DNA of 64,000 nt from JACDER01 sp963717765 (GTDB lineage: Bacteria > Actinomycetota > Thermoleophilia > Gaiellales > Gaiellaceae). Location of the stretch: contig CAVQWX010000008.1 in NCBI GenBank assembly GCA_963717765.1, positions 1 through 64,000 of the forward strand, in the 5' to 3' direction. Shown in pieces: positions 35,403 through 43,300 of the stretch (positions are counted from its first letter, which is position 1; each line of letters begins with the position of its first letter). A program made the translations under genes and the position numbers. The notes below the pieces were generated by a model. The model saw nothing but the letters and a program-made list of their open reading frames with translations, did no database searches and was not told where the DNA came from.

Positions 35403-36482
35403 ATGGAGAGCCTGCGCGACGAGATCTACAAGGCCCTCGAGCAGGTCATCGACCCCGAGCTCCGGCGCCCGGTCACCGAGCTCGACATGGTGCGCGACGT
35501 CCGCATCGACGGCGGCGACGTGACGATCACGATCGCGCTCACCGTGGCCGGCTGCCCGCTCCGTGCGAGCTTCGAGGAGCAAGTGCAGCGCTGGATCGCG
35601 CCGCTCGAGGGCGTCCAGAGGGTCCAGCTCGAATTCGACGTCATGTCCCCCGACGAAAAGGCCGCGCTCACCGAGAAGCTCCGCGGCGGCGTCAGCGAGC
35701 GCACGAAGGGAATCGCGCTCGACAAGAGCACGCGCGTCCTCGCGATCGCCAGCGGGAAGGGCGGTGTCGGCAAGTCGACCCTGACCGCGAACCTGGCCGC
35801 CGCGTTCTCGACCCTCGGCCACCGTACTGGGATCCTCGACGCGGACATCTACGGCCATTCGATCCCGCACATGCTCGGCATCCGCCAGCGCCCCGTCGTC
35901 GTGGACAAGATGATCGTGCCGCCCGTCCGAGAGGACCTCAAATTGATGTCGATCGGCTTCTTCCTCGAGGACAACTCGCCCGTCATGTGGCGCGGGCCGA
36001 TGCTGCACCGCGCGCTGGAGCAGTTCCTCTCCGACGTCCACTGGGGGGAGCTCGACACGCTCCTCGTGGACATGCCGCCCGGCACCGGCGACGTCGCCAT
36101 CTCGCTCGGCCAGCTCTTGCCGCGGGCGGAAGCGGTGCTCGTCACGACCCCGCAGCCGGCGGCGCAGGAGGTCGCGATCCGCGCCGGGACGATGGCGCGG
36201 AAGACGAACATGCGCCTGCTCGGCGTCGTCGAGAACATGAGCGGGGACGTGTTCGGCATCGGCGGCGCAGACCGTCTCGGCGAGGAGCTGGGCGTGCCGA
36301 TCTTCGGCTCCATCCCCCTCGATTCGCGCATCCGCGAATGCGCAGATGCCGGCGAGCCGATCGTCTGGGAAGAGCCCGAGTCCCTCGCCGCGCAGACGAT
36401 CCTGCGTATCGCGCGCGCGATCGACGGCACGAAGCGCGAGCAGGGCGTGGGGATCGTCAAGGCGCTGCCCGTCCTGTCCTGA
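35403..36482 (+). CDS. Mrp/ApbC-family P-loop Fe-S carrier ATPase
   Basis: This is a 359-residue protein. An N-terminal DUF59/MIP18-like domain occupies 1-85 (IYKALEQVIDPELRRPVTEL; AGCPLR). The ParA/MinD-type ATPase domain has the deviant Walker A SGKGGVGKST (about 114-123), LDADIYGHSIPHMLG and DMPPGTGDVAISL. Mrp/ApbC/Nbp35 proteins bind and transfer [4Fe-4S] clusters to apoenzymes, fitting the neighbouring complex I genes. The paired CxxC cluster ligands usual near the C-terminus are not seen; the only cysteines are in AGCPL and RECADAG. ATG 35403 is chosen over a 5' extension through the REP-like repeat. Confidence 0.9.
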   Translation: MESLRDEIYKALEQVIDPELRRPVTELDMVRDVRIDGGDVTITIALTVAGCPLRASFEEQVQRWIAPLEGVQRVQLEFDVMSPDEKAALTEKLRGGVSERTKGIALDKSTRVLAIASGKGGVGKSTLTANLAAAFSTLGHRTGILDADIYGHSIPHMLGIRQRPVVVDKMIVPPVREDLKLMSIGFFLEDNSPVMWRGPMLHRALEQFLSDVHWGELDTLLVDMPPGTGDVAISLGQLLPRAEAVLVTTPQPAAQEVAIRAGTMARKTNMRLLGVVENMSGDVFGIGGADRLGEELGVPIFGSIPLDSRIRECADAGEPIVWEEPESLAAQTILRIARAIDGTKREQGVGIVKALPVLS

Positions 36483-37615
36483 GCGCGACGAACCTTCGTC
36501 GGAAGCTCGTCCGCGAACTGGACGAGCTCGGGCTTCTCGGCGACCCGCAGGTCAGGGACGCATTCCTCGCGACACCGCGCGAGCACTTCGTGCCCGAGGT
36601 CACCCCAGAGGCCGCCTACCGCAACGAGGCGATCCTGACGAAGCAGACCGAAGGTGGGCACGGGCTCTCGTCTTCGTCGCAGCCTTCGATCATGGCGATC
36701 ATGCTCGAGCACCTCCGCCTCGAGCCGGGCCACCGCGTGCTCGAGGTCGGGGCCGGCACCGGCTACAACGCGGCCCTCCTGCACCACATCGTCGGCACCG
36801 AAGGTCGCGTCCTCACGGTGGATATCGACCCGGAGACGGCCGGCCGTGCGCGCAAGGCGCTGAAGGGAACCCGGGTCAAGGTCGTCACCGCCGACGGACG
36901 CGAAGGTCACGCGGCCGGCGCACCGTACGACCGGATCATCGTCACCGCCAGCCACGACGAGGTTCCGCGCGCGTGGCTCGAGCAGCTGCGGCCGAGCGGG
37001 CTCGTGGAAGCGCCGCTGCGCCTGCGCGGCTCGGACTCGTTCCAGCTGATCCCGACGCTGCGCCGGGAGGGCGACCGCTTCCGCTCCGTCTCGGTTGTCG
37101 TGGGCGGGTTCATGCCGCTGCGCGCCGCGTCGCGCGACCTCAGCCCCTACTGGCCGACGCTGAACGCGAGCCGGTTCGACGGGGGGAAGTCAGGACCGAT
37201 TCTTTCCCTCTACGGGGAAGCCGTGCGGACCCTCAGCCCGGCTGCGGCTCGGCGACTGCTCGCCGTCGGCCTCTCCGAGCCGAGGGCCCGGAGGTTGAGC
37301 GTTCGTCCGTCCTGGGATTCGTTCGGGGTCTTCTTTGCAGCCACTGCACCGACGTCCAGACTTGTCGGGGCCATGACCGGGAAAGAGTTCTCCGCCGGCC
37401 TGATCTCTCGCGATGGCCGCAGCCTTGCGCTCCTTGCCGGCTGGCGGCCGATCAATCGCATCCTCTGCTTCGGGACCGACGAGGCCGCAGAGGAGCTCGA
37501 GCAGATGGTCGAGGACTGGAAGGTCCGCGGGCGGCCGGGAGTAGGCGACATAAGCATGGGCGTTACCTTCGCGAACGGCCGCTCGAAGATCAGGATGCGG
37601 TTCCGTGGACGTTGA
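36479..37615 (+). CDS. Protein-L-isoaspartate O-methyltransferase with C-terminal extension
   Basis: The SAM-dependent domain shows AFLATPREHFVPE, EGGHGLSSSSQPSIMAIMLE, motif I VLEVGAGTGYNAALL (about residue 88) and IIVTASHDEVP. This repairs isoaspartyl residues in damaged proteins by methyl transfer. About 150 residues follow the methyltransferase core, giving 378 against a usual ~210; the extension is of unknown role. No ATG, GTG or TTG exists in frame between the Mrp gene and the first conserved residues. The only candidate start is CTG 36479, which overlaps the Mrp stop as CTGA. The 3' end overlaps the next gene by 11 bases. Confidence 0.82.
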   Translation: MSATNLRRKLVRELDELGLLGDPQVRDAFLATPREHFVPEVTPEAAYRNEAILTKQTEGGHGLSSSSQPSIMAIMLEHLRLEPGHRVLEVGAGTGYNAALLHHIVGTEGRVLTVDIDPETAGRARKALKGTRVKVVTADGREGHAAGAPYDRIIVTASHDEVPRAWLEQLRPSGLVEAPLRLRGSDSFQLIPTLRREGDRFRSVSVVVGGFMPLRAASRDLSPYWPTLNASRFDGGKSGPILSLYGEAVRTLSPAAARRLLAVGLSEPRARRLSVRPSWDSFGVFFAATAPTSRLVGAMTGKEFSAGLISRDGRSLALLAGWRPINRILCFGTDEAAEELEQMVEDWKVRGRPGVGDISMGVTFANGRSKIRMRFRGR

Positions 37616-38342
37616 GGGCAAGCTCCGCGCGCTCGGCTTCGCCGAGCCCGACGTCAGGACGCTTGCCGACCACTTCCGCGACGCGGAGGAGCGTGGGAAG
37701 ACAGGCCACGGGTTCTCACGCGTCACCTGGCTCGAGACGTTGCCCGACCTCGACCCGTCCGCGAAGCCCGAGCGGCTGATCGCCGAGGAGGGATACGAGC
37801 GCTGGCACGGCCGCGGCGCGCTCGGCTACCTGACGCTCGCCGCGATCTGCGACTCGCAGCTCTCCTCTCCCCCGCGGCATGCGCGCGTGATCGCCGCACA
37901 GCAGACTTTCCCGACGGGGATGCTCGGTTACTGGGTGCGATGCCTGGCCGAGGGCGGGCTCGTCGCGGCGCTCACCACCACGTCTCCGCCTCGGCTCGCG
38001 CATCCCGACGGCGGCCCGAAGCTGGCGGGGACGAATCCCGTGGCAATCGGAATCCCCAGCTCGGACGGGAAGCCCGTCGTCTCCGACGTTTCCATGGCGG
38101 CCGTCACGCACGGCGACGTCATAGCGGGGCTCGCGAAACCCGAGGACGTGGTGCCCTTCGGCGGCGAGCAGGCGCACAAGGCGTTCGCTCTCGCGATCGG
38201 GCTCCAGCTGCTGGTCGACTCGCTGATCGGCGAGGGCTACGGCGCGGTCATGCTGGTCGCGCGGCCGAAGGCCGATCCCGTGCCGGTGCTGCGCGAGCGC
38301 GCGGGAGACGTACGGTTGCCGGGTGACCGACCTCGCGGTTGA
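37605..38342 (+). CDS. Malate/L-lactate dehydrogenase (Ldh2) family oxidoreductase, short form
   Basis: This is a 245-residue protein. Family motifs are TGHGFSRV (about 34), the NAD(P)-contact region LAGTNPVAIGIPSSDGKP and DVSMAAVTHGDV, and KAFALAIGLQLLVDSLIG. These enzymes (YlbC, ComC, malate or sulfolactate dehydrogenases) reduce 2-oxo acids with NAD(P)H and have their own fold. Usual length is about 340-360, so this copy lacks about 100 residues, mostly between the N-terminal helices and the nucleotide-binding core, and may be a divergent subfamily. It overlaps the upstream methyltransferase by 11 bases and the downstream hydrolase by 20. Confidence 0.7.
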   Translation: MDVEGKLRALGFAEPDVRTLADHFRDAEERGKTGHGFSRVTWLETLPDLDPSAKPERLIAEEGYERWHGRGALGYLTLAAICDSQLSSPPRHARVIAAQQTFPTGMLGYWVRCLAEGGLVAALTTTSPPRLAHPDGGPKLAGTNPVAIGIPSSDGKPVVSDVSMAAVTHGDVIAGLAKPEDVVPFGGEQAHKAFALAIGLQLLVDSLIGEGYGAVMLVARPKADPVPVLRERAGDVRLPGDRPRG

Positions 38343-39060
38343 CATCCGCGGCGCGGGCGACACCGTCGTCCTCGTGCACGGCAGCGGGGTCCGCGACTGG
38401 ACCTGGTCAGACCAGTTCGGCCTCGCCGACCGCTACCGCCTCGTCATGCCCTACCGGCGCGGGTACGGCGACAGCCCGCCGGCCGACCCCGACTTCGAGA
38501 TCGACGGGAAGGATGTGGCCGAGCTGCTCGAAGGGCCGTCCCACCTGGTCGGCTTCTCGTACGGAGGCATCGGTTCGCTGCTGGCGACCGCGCGGCGGCC
38601 GGAGCTCGTCCGGACGGTGACGGTGATCGAGCCGCCGGCATTCGGCGTCGCGCTCGACGATCCGGCGGTGCAGGAGCTCGGAGCGAAGCTCGAGGGTGTC
38701 TTCGCGGACACGCACCAGACGCCTGAGGAGTTCGGCGCGGCGTTTGCCGACGCGATGGGTTTCGAGCCGAGGCCACCTTCACCCGAGATGCGCTCGGTGC
38801 TCGAGTCGTTCATGCGGGAGCGCTCGCCCGCCCAGGCCGTCATTCCCTACGAGCAGTTGCAGGATGTCCCGGTGCTCGTCGTGTCAGGAGGGTGGCATCC
38901 CGCCTTCGACGCCGTCTGCGGCGTCCTCGCCGACCGCCTCGGCGCCGACCTCGCCACCTTCCCCGGCGCTGGTCACGGGGCTCAGCACGCCCCCGGCTTC
39001 AACGAGCGGCTGCTCAGCTTTTGGGATTCAGGAGCTCCGCGAAGCGCGGATCGTCCCTGA
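38323..39060 (+). CDS. Alpha/beta hydrolase
   Basis: This is a 245-residue protein. Fold motifs are the oxyanion-hole VLVHGSGVRDW (about 17-27), nucleophile elbow GFSYGG with Ser about 81, probable acid in HPAFDAV, and catalytic His in GAGHGAQH. A lid region of about 45 residues is inserted after the nucleophile. The substrate cannot be told; the family includes esterases, haloperoxidase-like and dienelactone-type hydrolases. The GTG start lies inside the previous gene (20-base overlap). The 3' end overlaps the convergent cupin-TPR gene by 47 bases. Confidence 0.82.
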   Translation: MTDLAVDIRGAGDTVVLVHGSGVRDWTWSDQFGLADRYRLVMPYRRGYGDSPPADPDFEIDGKDVAELLEGPSHLVGFSYGGIGSLLATARRPELVRTVTVIEPPAFGVALDDPAVQELGAKLEGVFADTHQTPEEFGAAFADAMGFEPRPPSPEMRSVLESFMRERSPAQAVIPYEQLQDVPVLVVSGGWHPAFDAVCGVLADRLGADLATFPGAGHGAQHAPGFNERLLSFWDSGAPRSADRP

Positions 39061-39661
39061 GCGAGTCGAGATCGGAGTCGCTCGCTACCAGCTCGCGGAA
39101 CCGTTCCTCGTTCCCCACATGCTCGAGAGCGTCGAGCGCCTCGTCCGCGTGCCCCTGAAGCGCCTCCATACAGGCGAGGTTGAAGTGGAGTCCGGCGTCG
39201 TCAGGATCGCGCTCGAGCGCGCTGCGTAGGACCGCTGCCGCTCCTGCATAATCGCCCGCCTCATACAGCGGGAACATCTCGGCGTTCGCCTCCCAGCCCT
39301 TGACCTCGTAAGCCTCGCCCGGCTTCGCGCCGACAGCCAGGATCGTCGTGCCTGGCTCCTTCGCGACGGCCTTGCGCTTCGTTCCCGTGTCGCCGAGGAA
39401 GACGAGCGTGCCGGACGGCCCGTCGACCTCTTCGCCGTCCAGCGTGAAGGTGGCGTGTCCAGAGGCGACGAAATAGAGCTCCTGGTGACCGGTGCCTTCC
39501 TCGACGTGCTCGCTGATGATCTCTTCACCCTCGTCGGCGGTCCAGCCGTTCACGCCAAAGGCGCCGACGTCGAAGTGCCTGCGGATCGGGATCCACGTCC
39601 TGCTACCCCCGACCTTCGGGATGTCGTCGATGCGTGCTGTCTGCCAGCTGCGCTCGGTCAT
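39014..39661 (-). CDS. Cupin-TPR protein, third tandem paralogue
   Basis: This is a 215-residue protein starting at ATG 39661, which overlaps the upstream paralogue stop (ATGA). Residues 25-120 form a cupin barrel (EEGTGHQELYFVASGHATFT; GPSGTLVFLGD), and the C-terminal half has a TPR-like helical pair (YEAGDYAGAAAVLRSALERD, HFNLACMEALQGHADEAL) ending SDLDSLRDDPRFAELL. Cupins bind metal and small molecules; the TPR half suggests protein contact. The metal-site His and Glu of cupin motif 1 are partly kept (HVEEGTGHQE). Last gene of the operon starting at 42695. Confidence 0.75.
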   Translation of the reverse strand: MTERSWQTARIDDIPKVGGSRTWIPIRRHFDVGAFGVNGWTADEGEEIISEHVEEGTGHQELYFVASGHATFTLDGEEVDGPSGTLVFLGDTGTKRKAVAKEPGTTILAVGAKPGEAYEVKGWEANAEMFPLYEAGDYAGAAAVLRSALERDPDDAGLHFNLACMEALQGHADEALDALEHVGNEERFRELVASDSDLDSLRDDPRFAELLNPKS

Positions 39662-40287
39662 GCGGTTGTTGCCTCCTTGAATCGCGGGTCGTCGCGGATC
39701 GAGTCCAGATCGGAGTCGTTCTCGGCCCACTTGCGCACCTCACCCGGATCCATCTCGGCTGCCCGCTCGAGTGCGTCGAGCGCGCCTTCCGGATCGCCGG
39801 CGAGCGCTCGGAAGCAGGCGAGGTTGTAGTACGTCGCCGCTGACTCCGGATACTCGTCCATGTGCTCCTCGACGTAGGCGACGGCCTCCTTCGGCTCCAT
39901 CTTCGACGCTTTGAACCCGAGCTCCCAGGCCGAGGGCTGGAACGCCTCGCCCGGTTTCGCGCCGATCGCGAGCACGCGCGTGTCGGGCTCCTCCGCGACC
40001 GCAGCGCGCCGCACGGACGGGTCGGGCAGGTGGACGATCGTGCCGGCCGGCGCGTCCACCTCCTCCCCGTCCAGCGTGAAGGTCGCGCGGCCGCTGATCA
40101 CGACGTACATCTCCTCGTGCCCGACGCTGCCCTCCGTGTGCTCCTCCACGACCTCGTGGCCGACATCCGCCGTGTACGCGTTCGTCCCGAAGGCGCGGAT
40201 GCCGAAGCGCATGCGGATCGGGCGCCATTGGAGGCCGCGGTCGCCGACCGGGATCAGCTCCAGCTCGTCGATGTGGACGATGTTCAT
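39658..40287 (-). CDS. Cupin-TPR protein, second tandem paralogue
   Basis: This is a 209-residue protein with the same architecture as its neighbours: a short strand-rich start (NIVHIDELELIPV), a cupin barrel (HTEGSVGHEEMYVVISGRAT, DAPAGTIVHLPD), then TPR-like helices (YVEEHMDEYPESAATYYNLA, DPEGALDALERAAEM) and the shared ending DSDLDSIRDDPRF. The overlaps are 4 bases on both sides (ATGA), so the three copies are translationally coupled. The copies have diverged well beyond recent duplication, which implies selection for three distinct versions. Function is unknown. Confidence 0.75.
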   Translation of the reverse strand: MNIVHIDELELIPVGDRGLQWRPIRMRFGIRAFGTNAYTADVGHEVVEEHTEGSVGHEEMYVVISGRATFTLDGEEVDAPAGTIVHLPDPSVRRAAVAEEPDTRVLAIGAKPGEAFQPSAWELGFKASKMEPKEAVAYVEEHMDEYPESAATYYNLACFRALAGDPEGALDALERAAEMDPGEVRKWAENDSDLDSIRDDPRFKEATTA

Positions 40288-40919
40288 CTGGTGAGCTCCT
40301 CGAAGCGCGGGTCGTCGCGCAGCGGGTCGAGGTCAGTGTCCTCGGCCAGGTAGGGACGAGCCGCGTCCGCGTTCAGCTCACGCGCGCGGCGCAGATGCTC
40401 GAACGCCGCGTCGTGGTTCCCGGCGAGCACCTCCCAGCACCCGGAGTTGTAGGCCATCGCCCACGAGTCCGGTCGCTCCTCGCGCGCCTGGCGCAACACC
40501 TCGCGGCCCTCCTCGACGCGGCCGCCGCGCCGCAGCTCGTCGGCGACGGCGTACGTGTCCCAGTTGCCCCCGTCGAAGGGCTGTCCGATCATCCCCCCGA
40601 CGGCCAGCACGACGGTTCCGTCCTCCTCGGCCTCGGCGGTGCGGAACACCTCCGGCGGCACGTAGACGACCGTCCCGGCAGGTACGTCGGCCTTCTCCTC
40701 GCCGACCGTGAACTTCGCCCGGCCGCGCACGACGACGTACAGCTCCTCGCTGCCGGCGTCCTCCGTGTGCGGCGGAATGAGCTGGCCGCCGGTGTCGGCC
40801 GTCCACGCGTTCGTGCCGGCTGCGCGGAAACCGAGGGTGTAGCGGACGGGAATCAGGTTGCTGCCGAGGTGTGAGGCGAGCTCGATCTCGTCGAGGTGCA
40901 CGACGTTGTACTCAGCCAC
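40284..40919 (-). CDS. Cupin-TPR protein, first tandem paralogue
   Basis: This is a 211-residue protein. It opens EYNVVHLDEIELASHLGSN, the cupin region has PPHTEDAGSEELYVVVRGRA and DVPAGTVVYVPPEV, and the TPR-like tail has RGGRVEEGREVLRQAREERP and YNSGCWEVLAGNHDAAFEHL, ending TDLDPLRDDPRFEELTR. The cupin motif lacks the second His that the second and third copies keep (SEE in place of GHEE or GHQE), so metal binding may differ. Its ATG 40919 overlaps the end of the DUF1028 gene by 8 bases. Confidence 0.75.
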   Translation of the reverse strand: MAEYNVVHLDEIELASHLGSNLIPVRYTLGFRAAGTNAWTADTGGQLIPPHTEDAGSEELYVVVRGRAKFTVGEEKADVPAGTVVYVPPEVFRTAEAEEDGTVVLAVGGMIGQPFDGGNWDTYAVADELRRGGRVEEGREVLRQAREERPDSWAMAYNSGCWEVLAGNHDAAFEHLRRARELNADAARPYLAEDTDLDPLRDDPRFEELTR

Positions 40920-41994
40920 TTTGCCTCCTCAGCTCCTCGAGCACGACGGGATCGACCGTGTCGTCCCCGGCTACGCGTTCCTCCAAGTTCTCGACGCCGG
41001 CCCACTCGGTCAGGCTCTCGTACCCGAGGCGGCCCAGCCGCTCCCGGATCTCGGCGCGTAGCTCGTCGTCGACCTCGAGCCAGTCCTCGCCCGGCGTCTT
41101 GCCGAAGAGCTGTTCATGGAGCCCGTACAGCCTGTGCAGCTCCTCGATCGGCCGCTCGTGGTCGTCCACGCGCAGGTCGATGACGACGTCGGACAGGCCC
41201 GCGTAGCCGCCGTCCTTCTCCACCACGAGGAGCGCAGCGGACTGCTGGCCGCGCGAATCGCCTCCGGCGGCCTGCGCCGCCGCGAGGCACTCGAGCAGGC
41301 GCTCCGCGAGTGGCCCCGAGCTCGACTCGAACGTCTCCGCGATCGCATCGACCGTCTCGCCGGAGACGAGGATGTTGCCCTGGGCCGCGTAGCCGGTTCC
41401 GGTGCGGCCGCCCGCCCAGTCAATGCACTCGGAGCCCGTGTAGGTCGCGCCGCGTCCCTCGGCGTCGACGACGCCGAGCTGACGGTGCTCGCGTCCCTCG
41501 TCCGCCTCGGTCAGCCGCTCGACGACCTCGCTTGCCGAGAGGCCCTGGCGCAGTAGCTCGAGCCCCTGCGGGCCGTACCTGGGGTTCGCGTACGCCTGTG
41601 TGGCGACTGCGCCGACGTGCGGCTCCGCCCAGGGGACGACCGAGCCGACGGCGAGAAACTTCGACTGCGTGGCGACTCCCCACTGCCGGGCCTCGAGGTC
41701 GCCGGCCGCGATGGAGAACGTGCCGTACGTCAGCTTCGTCAGGTCGAGGTCGAGCAGGTCGCGCTTCGTCTCCGGGACGACGACCGAGGCAACCTCGGGC
41801 CGCGCGAGCGCCGCCTGCACGCCCTCCGCGGTCGAGGCGCGCACGACCACCGGCGTCCCTTCTGCATGCGCTTGTTCGAGCCGCGCCGTGTCGGAGACGT
41901 CGTCGAGGACGAGCGCGCCGTCGAGGTCGAGCTCGCCGTCCACGGAGATCTCCGGCACGCGGCGCCCGGTCCCGCCGAACCACCTTTCCCTCAT
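40912..41994 (-). CDS. DUF1028 family protein with N-terminal extension
   Basis: This is a 360-residue protein. The DUF1028 core begins near residue 90 (YGTFSIAAGD) and includes KFLAVGSVVPWAEPHVGAVA, YGPQGLELL, TGSECIDWAGG, YAAQGNILVSG and RGQQSAALLVV. A helical tail of about 70 residues (DWLEVDDELRAEIRERLGRL) resembles the peptidoglycan-binding-like domain found on other members. DUF1028 has an Ntn-hydrolase-like fold in which the Thr near the usual N-terminus would be the nucleophile. Here about 88 residues precede it, with a separate alpha/beta pattern (GTPVVVRASTAEGVQAALAR). The ATG overlaps the metal-hydrolase stop (ATGA). The reaction is unknown. Confidence 0.75.
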   Translation of the reverse strand: MRERWFGGTGRRVPEISVDGELDLDGALVLDDVSDTARLEQAHAEGTPVVVRASTAEGVQAALARPEVASVVVPETKRDLLDLDLTKLTYGTFSIAAGDLEARQWGVATQSKFLAVGSVVPWAEPHVGAVATQAYANPRYGPQGLELLRQGLSASEVVERLTEADEGREHRQLGVVDAEGRGATYTGSECIDWAGGRTGTGYAAQGNILVSGETVDAIAETFESSSGPLAERLLECLAAAQAAGGDSRGQQSAALLVVEKDGGYAGLSDVVIDLRVDDHERPIEELHRLYGLHEQLFGKTPGEDWLEVDDELRAEIRERLGRLGYESLTEWAGVENLEERVAGDDTVDPVVLEELRRQSG

Positions 41995-42695
41995 ACGGTG
42001 ATCGTGTCTCCCGGTGCCATGTCGACGATCTCGACGTCGGTGAGCTCGCGCAGCTCGGCTGGTGTTCCCGCCAACGCGGGGAACGTACCCCAGTGGCAGG
42101 GGACGCAGCGGCTCGCTCCCAGGAACTCGAGCGCGACCGCCGCCTCACGCGGATCCATCGTGTAGTGGCCGCCGATCGGCAGGACGGCGACGTCAGGCTC
42201 GTACAGTCGCTTGATCAGCTGCATGTCGCCAAAGACGTTCGTGTCGCCGGCGAAGTAGATCTTCGTCCCGTTCTCGACCTCGATCACGTAGCCGACGGGC
42301 TCGCCGGAGTAGACGAGCTGCTCCCCGAGCCAGACCGAGCTGGAGTGGTTGGCGTCGGTGAGCGAGAACTTGATGCCCTCGACCTCGACGGTCCCGCCCT
42401 TGTTGGGGTCGCGGGCGCTCTCCTCGTCGATCCCATGCTTCGAGACCAGCAGATCGTGGAGCTCGACCGGAGCGATGACGACCGGCTTGTGCTGCTTCCA
42501 GATGTCCACGGTGTCCCCGACGTGGTCGCCGTGGCCGTGCGTGATCGCGATGATGTCCACCCTCTCGGGCTCCTTCTCGTCGTCGGGAGTCTTGGGGTTT
42601 CCGTTCAGGAACGGGTCGACGTAGACGCGCTTGCCGCCCGGGCTGTCGAAGCGAAAGCTCGCGTGCCCGAGCCAGGTGAGTTGTGTGTCTGCCAT
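41991..42695 (-). CDS. UPF0173 metal-dependent hydrolase (metallo-beta-lactamase fold)
   Basis: This is a 234-residue protein with the short UPF0173 form of the MBL fold: LTWLGHASFRF at the start, VDPFLNGNP, the metal motif THGHGDHVGD (about 52-61), DANHSS, FAGDTNVFGDM and a terminal HWGTFPAL. Homologues are cytosolic hydrolases of unsettled substrate, homologous to UlaG-type lactonases. It is the first gene of a tightly overlapping operon with DUF1028 and three cupin-TPR genes, so all five probably serve one process. Confidence 0.85.
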   Translation of the reverse strand: MADTQLTWLGHASFRFDSPGGKRVYVDPFLNGNPKTPDDEKEPERVDIIAITHGHGDHVGDTVDIWKQHKPVVIAPVELHDLLVSKHGIDEESARDPNKGGTVEVEGIKFSLTDANHSSSVWLGEQLVYSGEPVGYVIEVENGTKIYFAGDTNVFGDMQLIKRLYEPDVAVLPIGGHYTMDPREAAVALEFLGASRCVPCHWGTFPALAGTPAELRELTDVEIVDMAPGDTITV

Positions 42696-42769
42696 AGCCG
42701 GAGCCTAACCAAGGAGACCCGCCCACCTCCAGGGAGGGACCGTCCGATGCAACGTCGAATCTATGTTCC

Positions 42770-43300
42770 GTGACCCGCCGAGCGGTGCCCGCCGGATTGG
42801 TCGTCGCGGCAGCTTTCGCCGACGGGTCCGGCTCCGTCTCCGCAGCCTTCTACGCGTTCCTCGCGCTCGTCGCGGTGGCTGCCGTGATCGCGCTGAACGC
42901 GTACGGGGAGCTGGTCGAGGCGCCGGCCGAGCCGGGTGAGGACCAGACGACGCGCCGCCTGCAGGCGCTCCTCTGGGCCGTGCTGCTCGGGTTCGCAGTG
43001 CTCGGCACGGCCGCGCGCGCTCCGGCGCTCGGCCAGGGCGCGGTTCCGCACGTCGGCTCGACAGTCCTTATCGCTTGCCTGCTCGTCCTCTGCACGGAGG
43101 GGATCGTGGAGCTCGTTGCCATGTCGCGGCGGAGGAGGCCGCTGGTCGGCCTTGGCTCAGAACGGGAACGACAGCGACGAAGCGGCGTCCTTGGCGATGT
43201 CGATCAGCGGCTGTACCGCGAAGAAGGAGCCCACGGTGACGACGAGCGCGCCGGCGACGGCCGCCTGGACGAGCCGCTCCGGTGGCGGCGACCCGCCTGA
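42770..43300 (+). CDS. Small membrane protein of unknown function
   Basis: This is a 176-codon frame from GTG 42770. The first about 125 residues look genuine, with three membrane segments (VSAAFYAFLALVAVAAVIAL; LLWAVLLGFAVLGTAARA; VGSTVLIACLLVLCTEGIVE) and an acidic loop. The last about 48 codons lie over the 3' end of nuoN on the opposite strand and have the Arg-rich composition of a shadow frame, so the true end may be earlier if a base is wrong here. Not recognised as a family. It is divergent from the metal-hydrolase operon, with 74 bases between the two starts. Confidence 0.5.
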   Translation: MTRRAVPAGLVVAAAFADGSGSVSAAFYAFLALVAVAAVIALNAYGELVEAPAEPGEDQTTRRLQALLWAVLLGFAVLGTAARAPALGQGAVPHVGSTVLIACLLVLCTEGIVELVAMSRRRRPLVGLGSERERQRRSGVLGDVDQRLYREEGAHGDDERAGDGRLDEPLRWRRPA

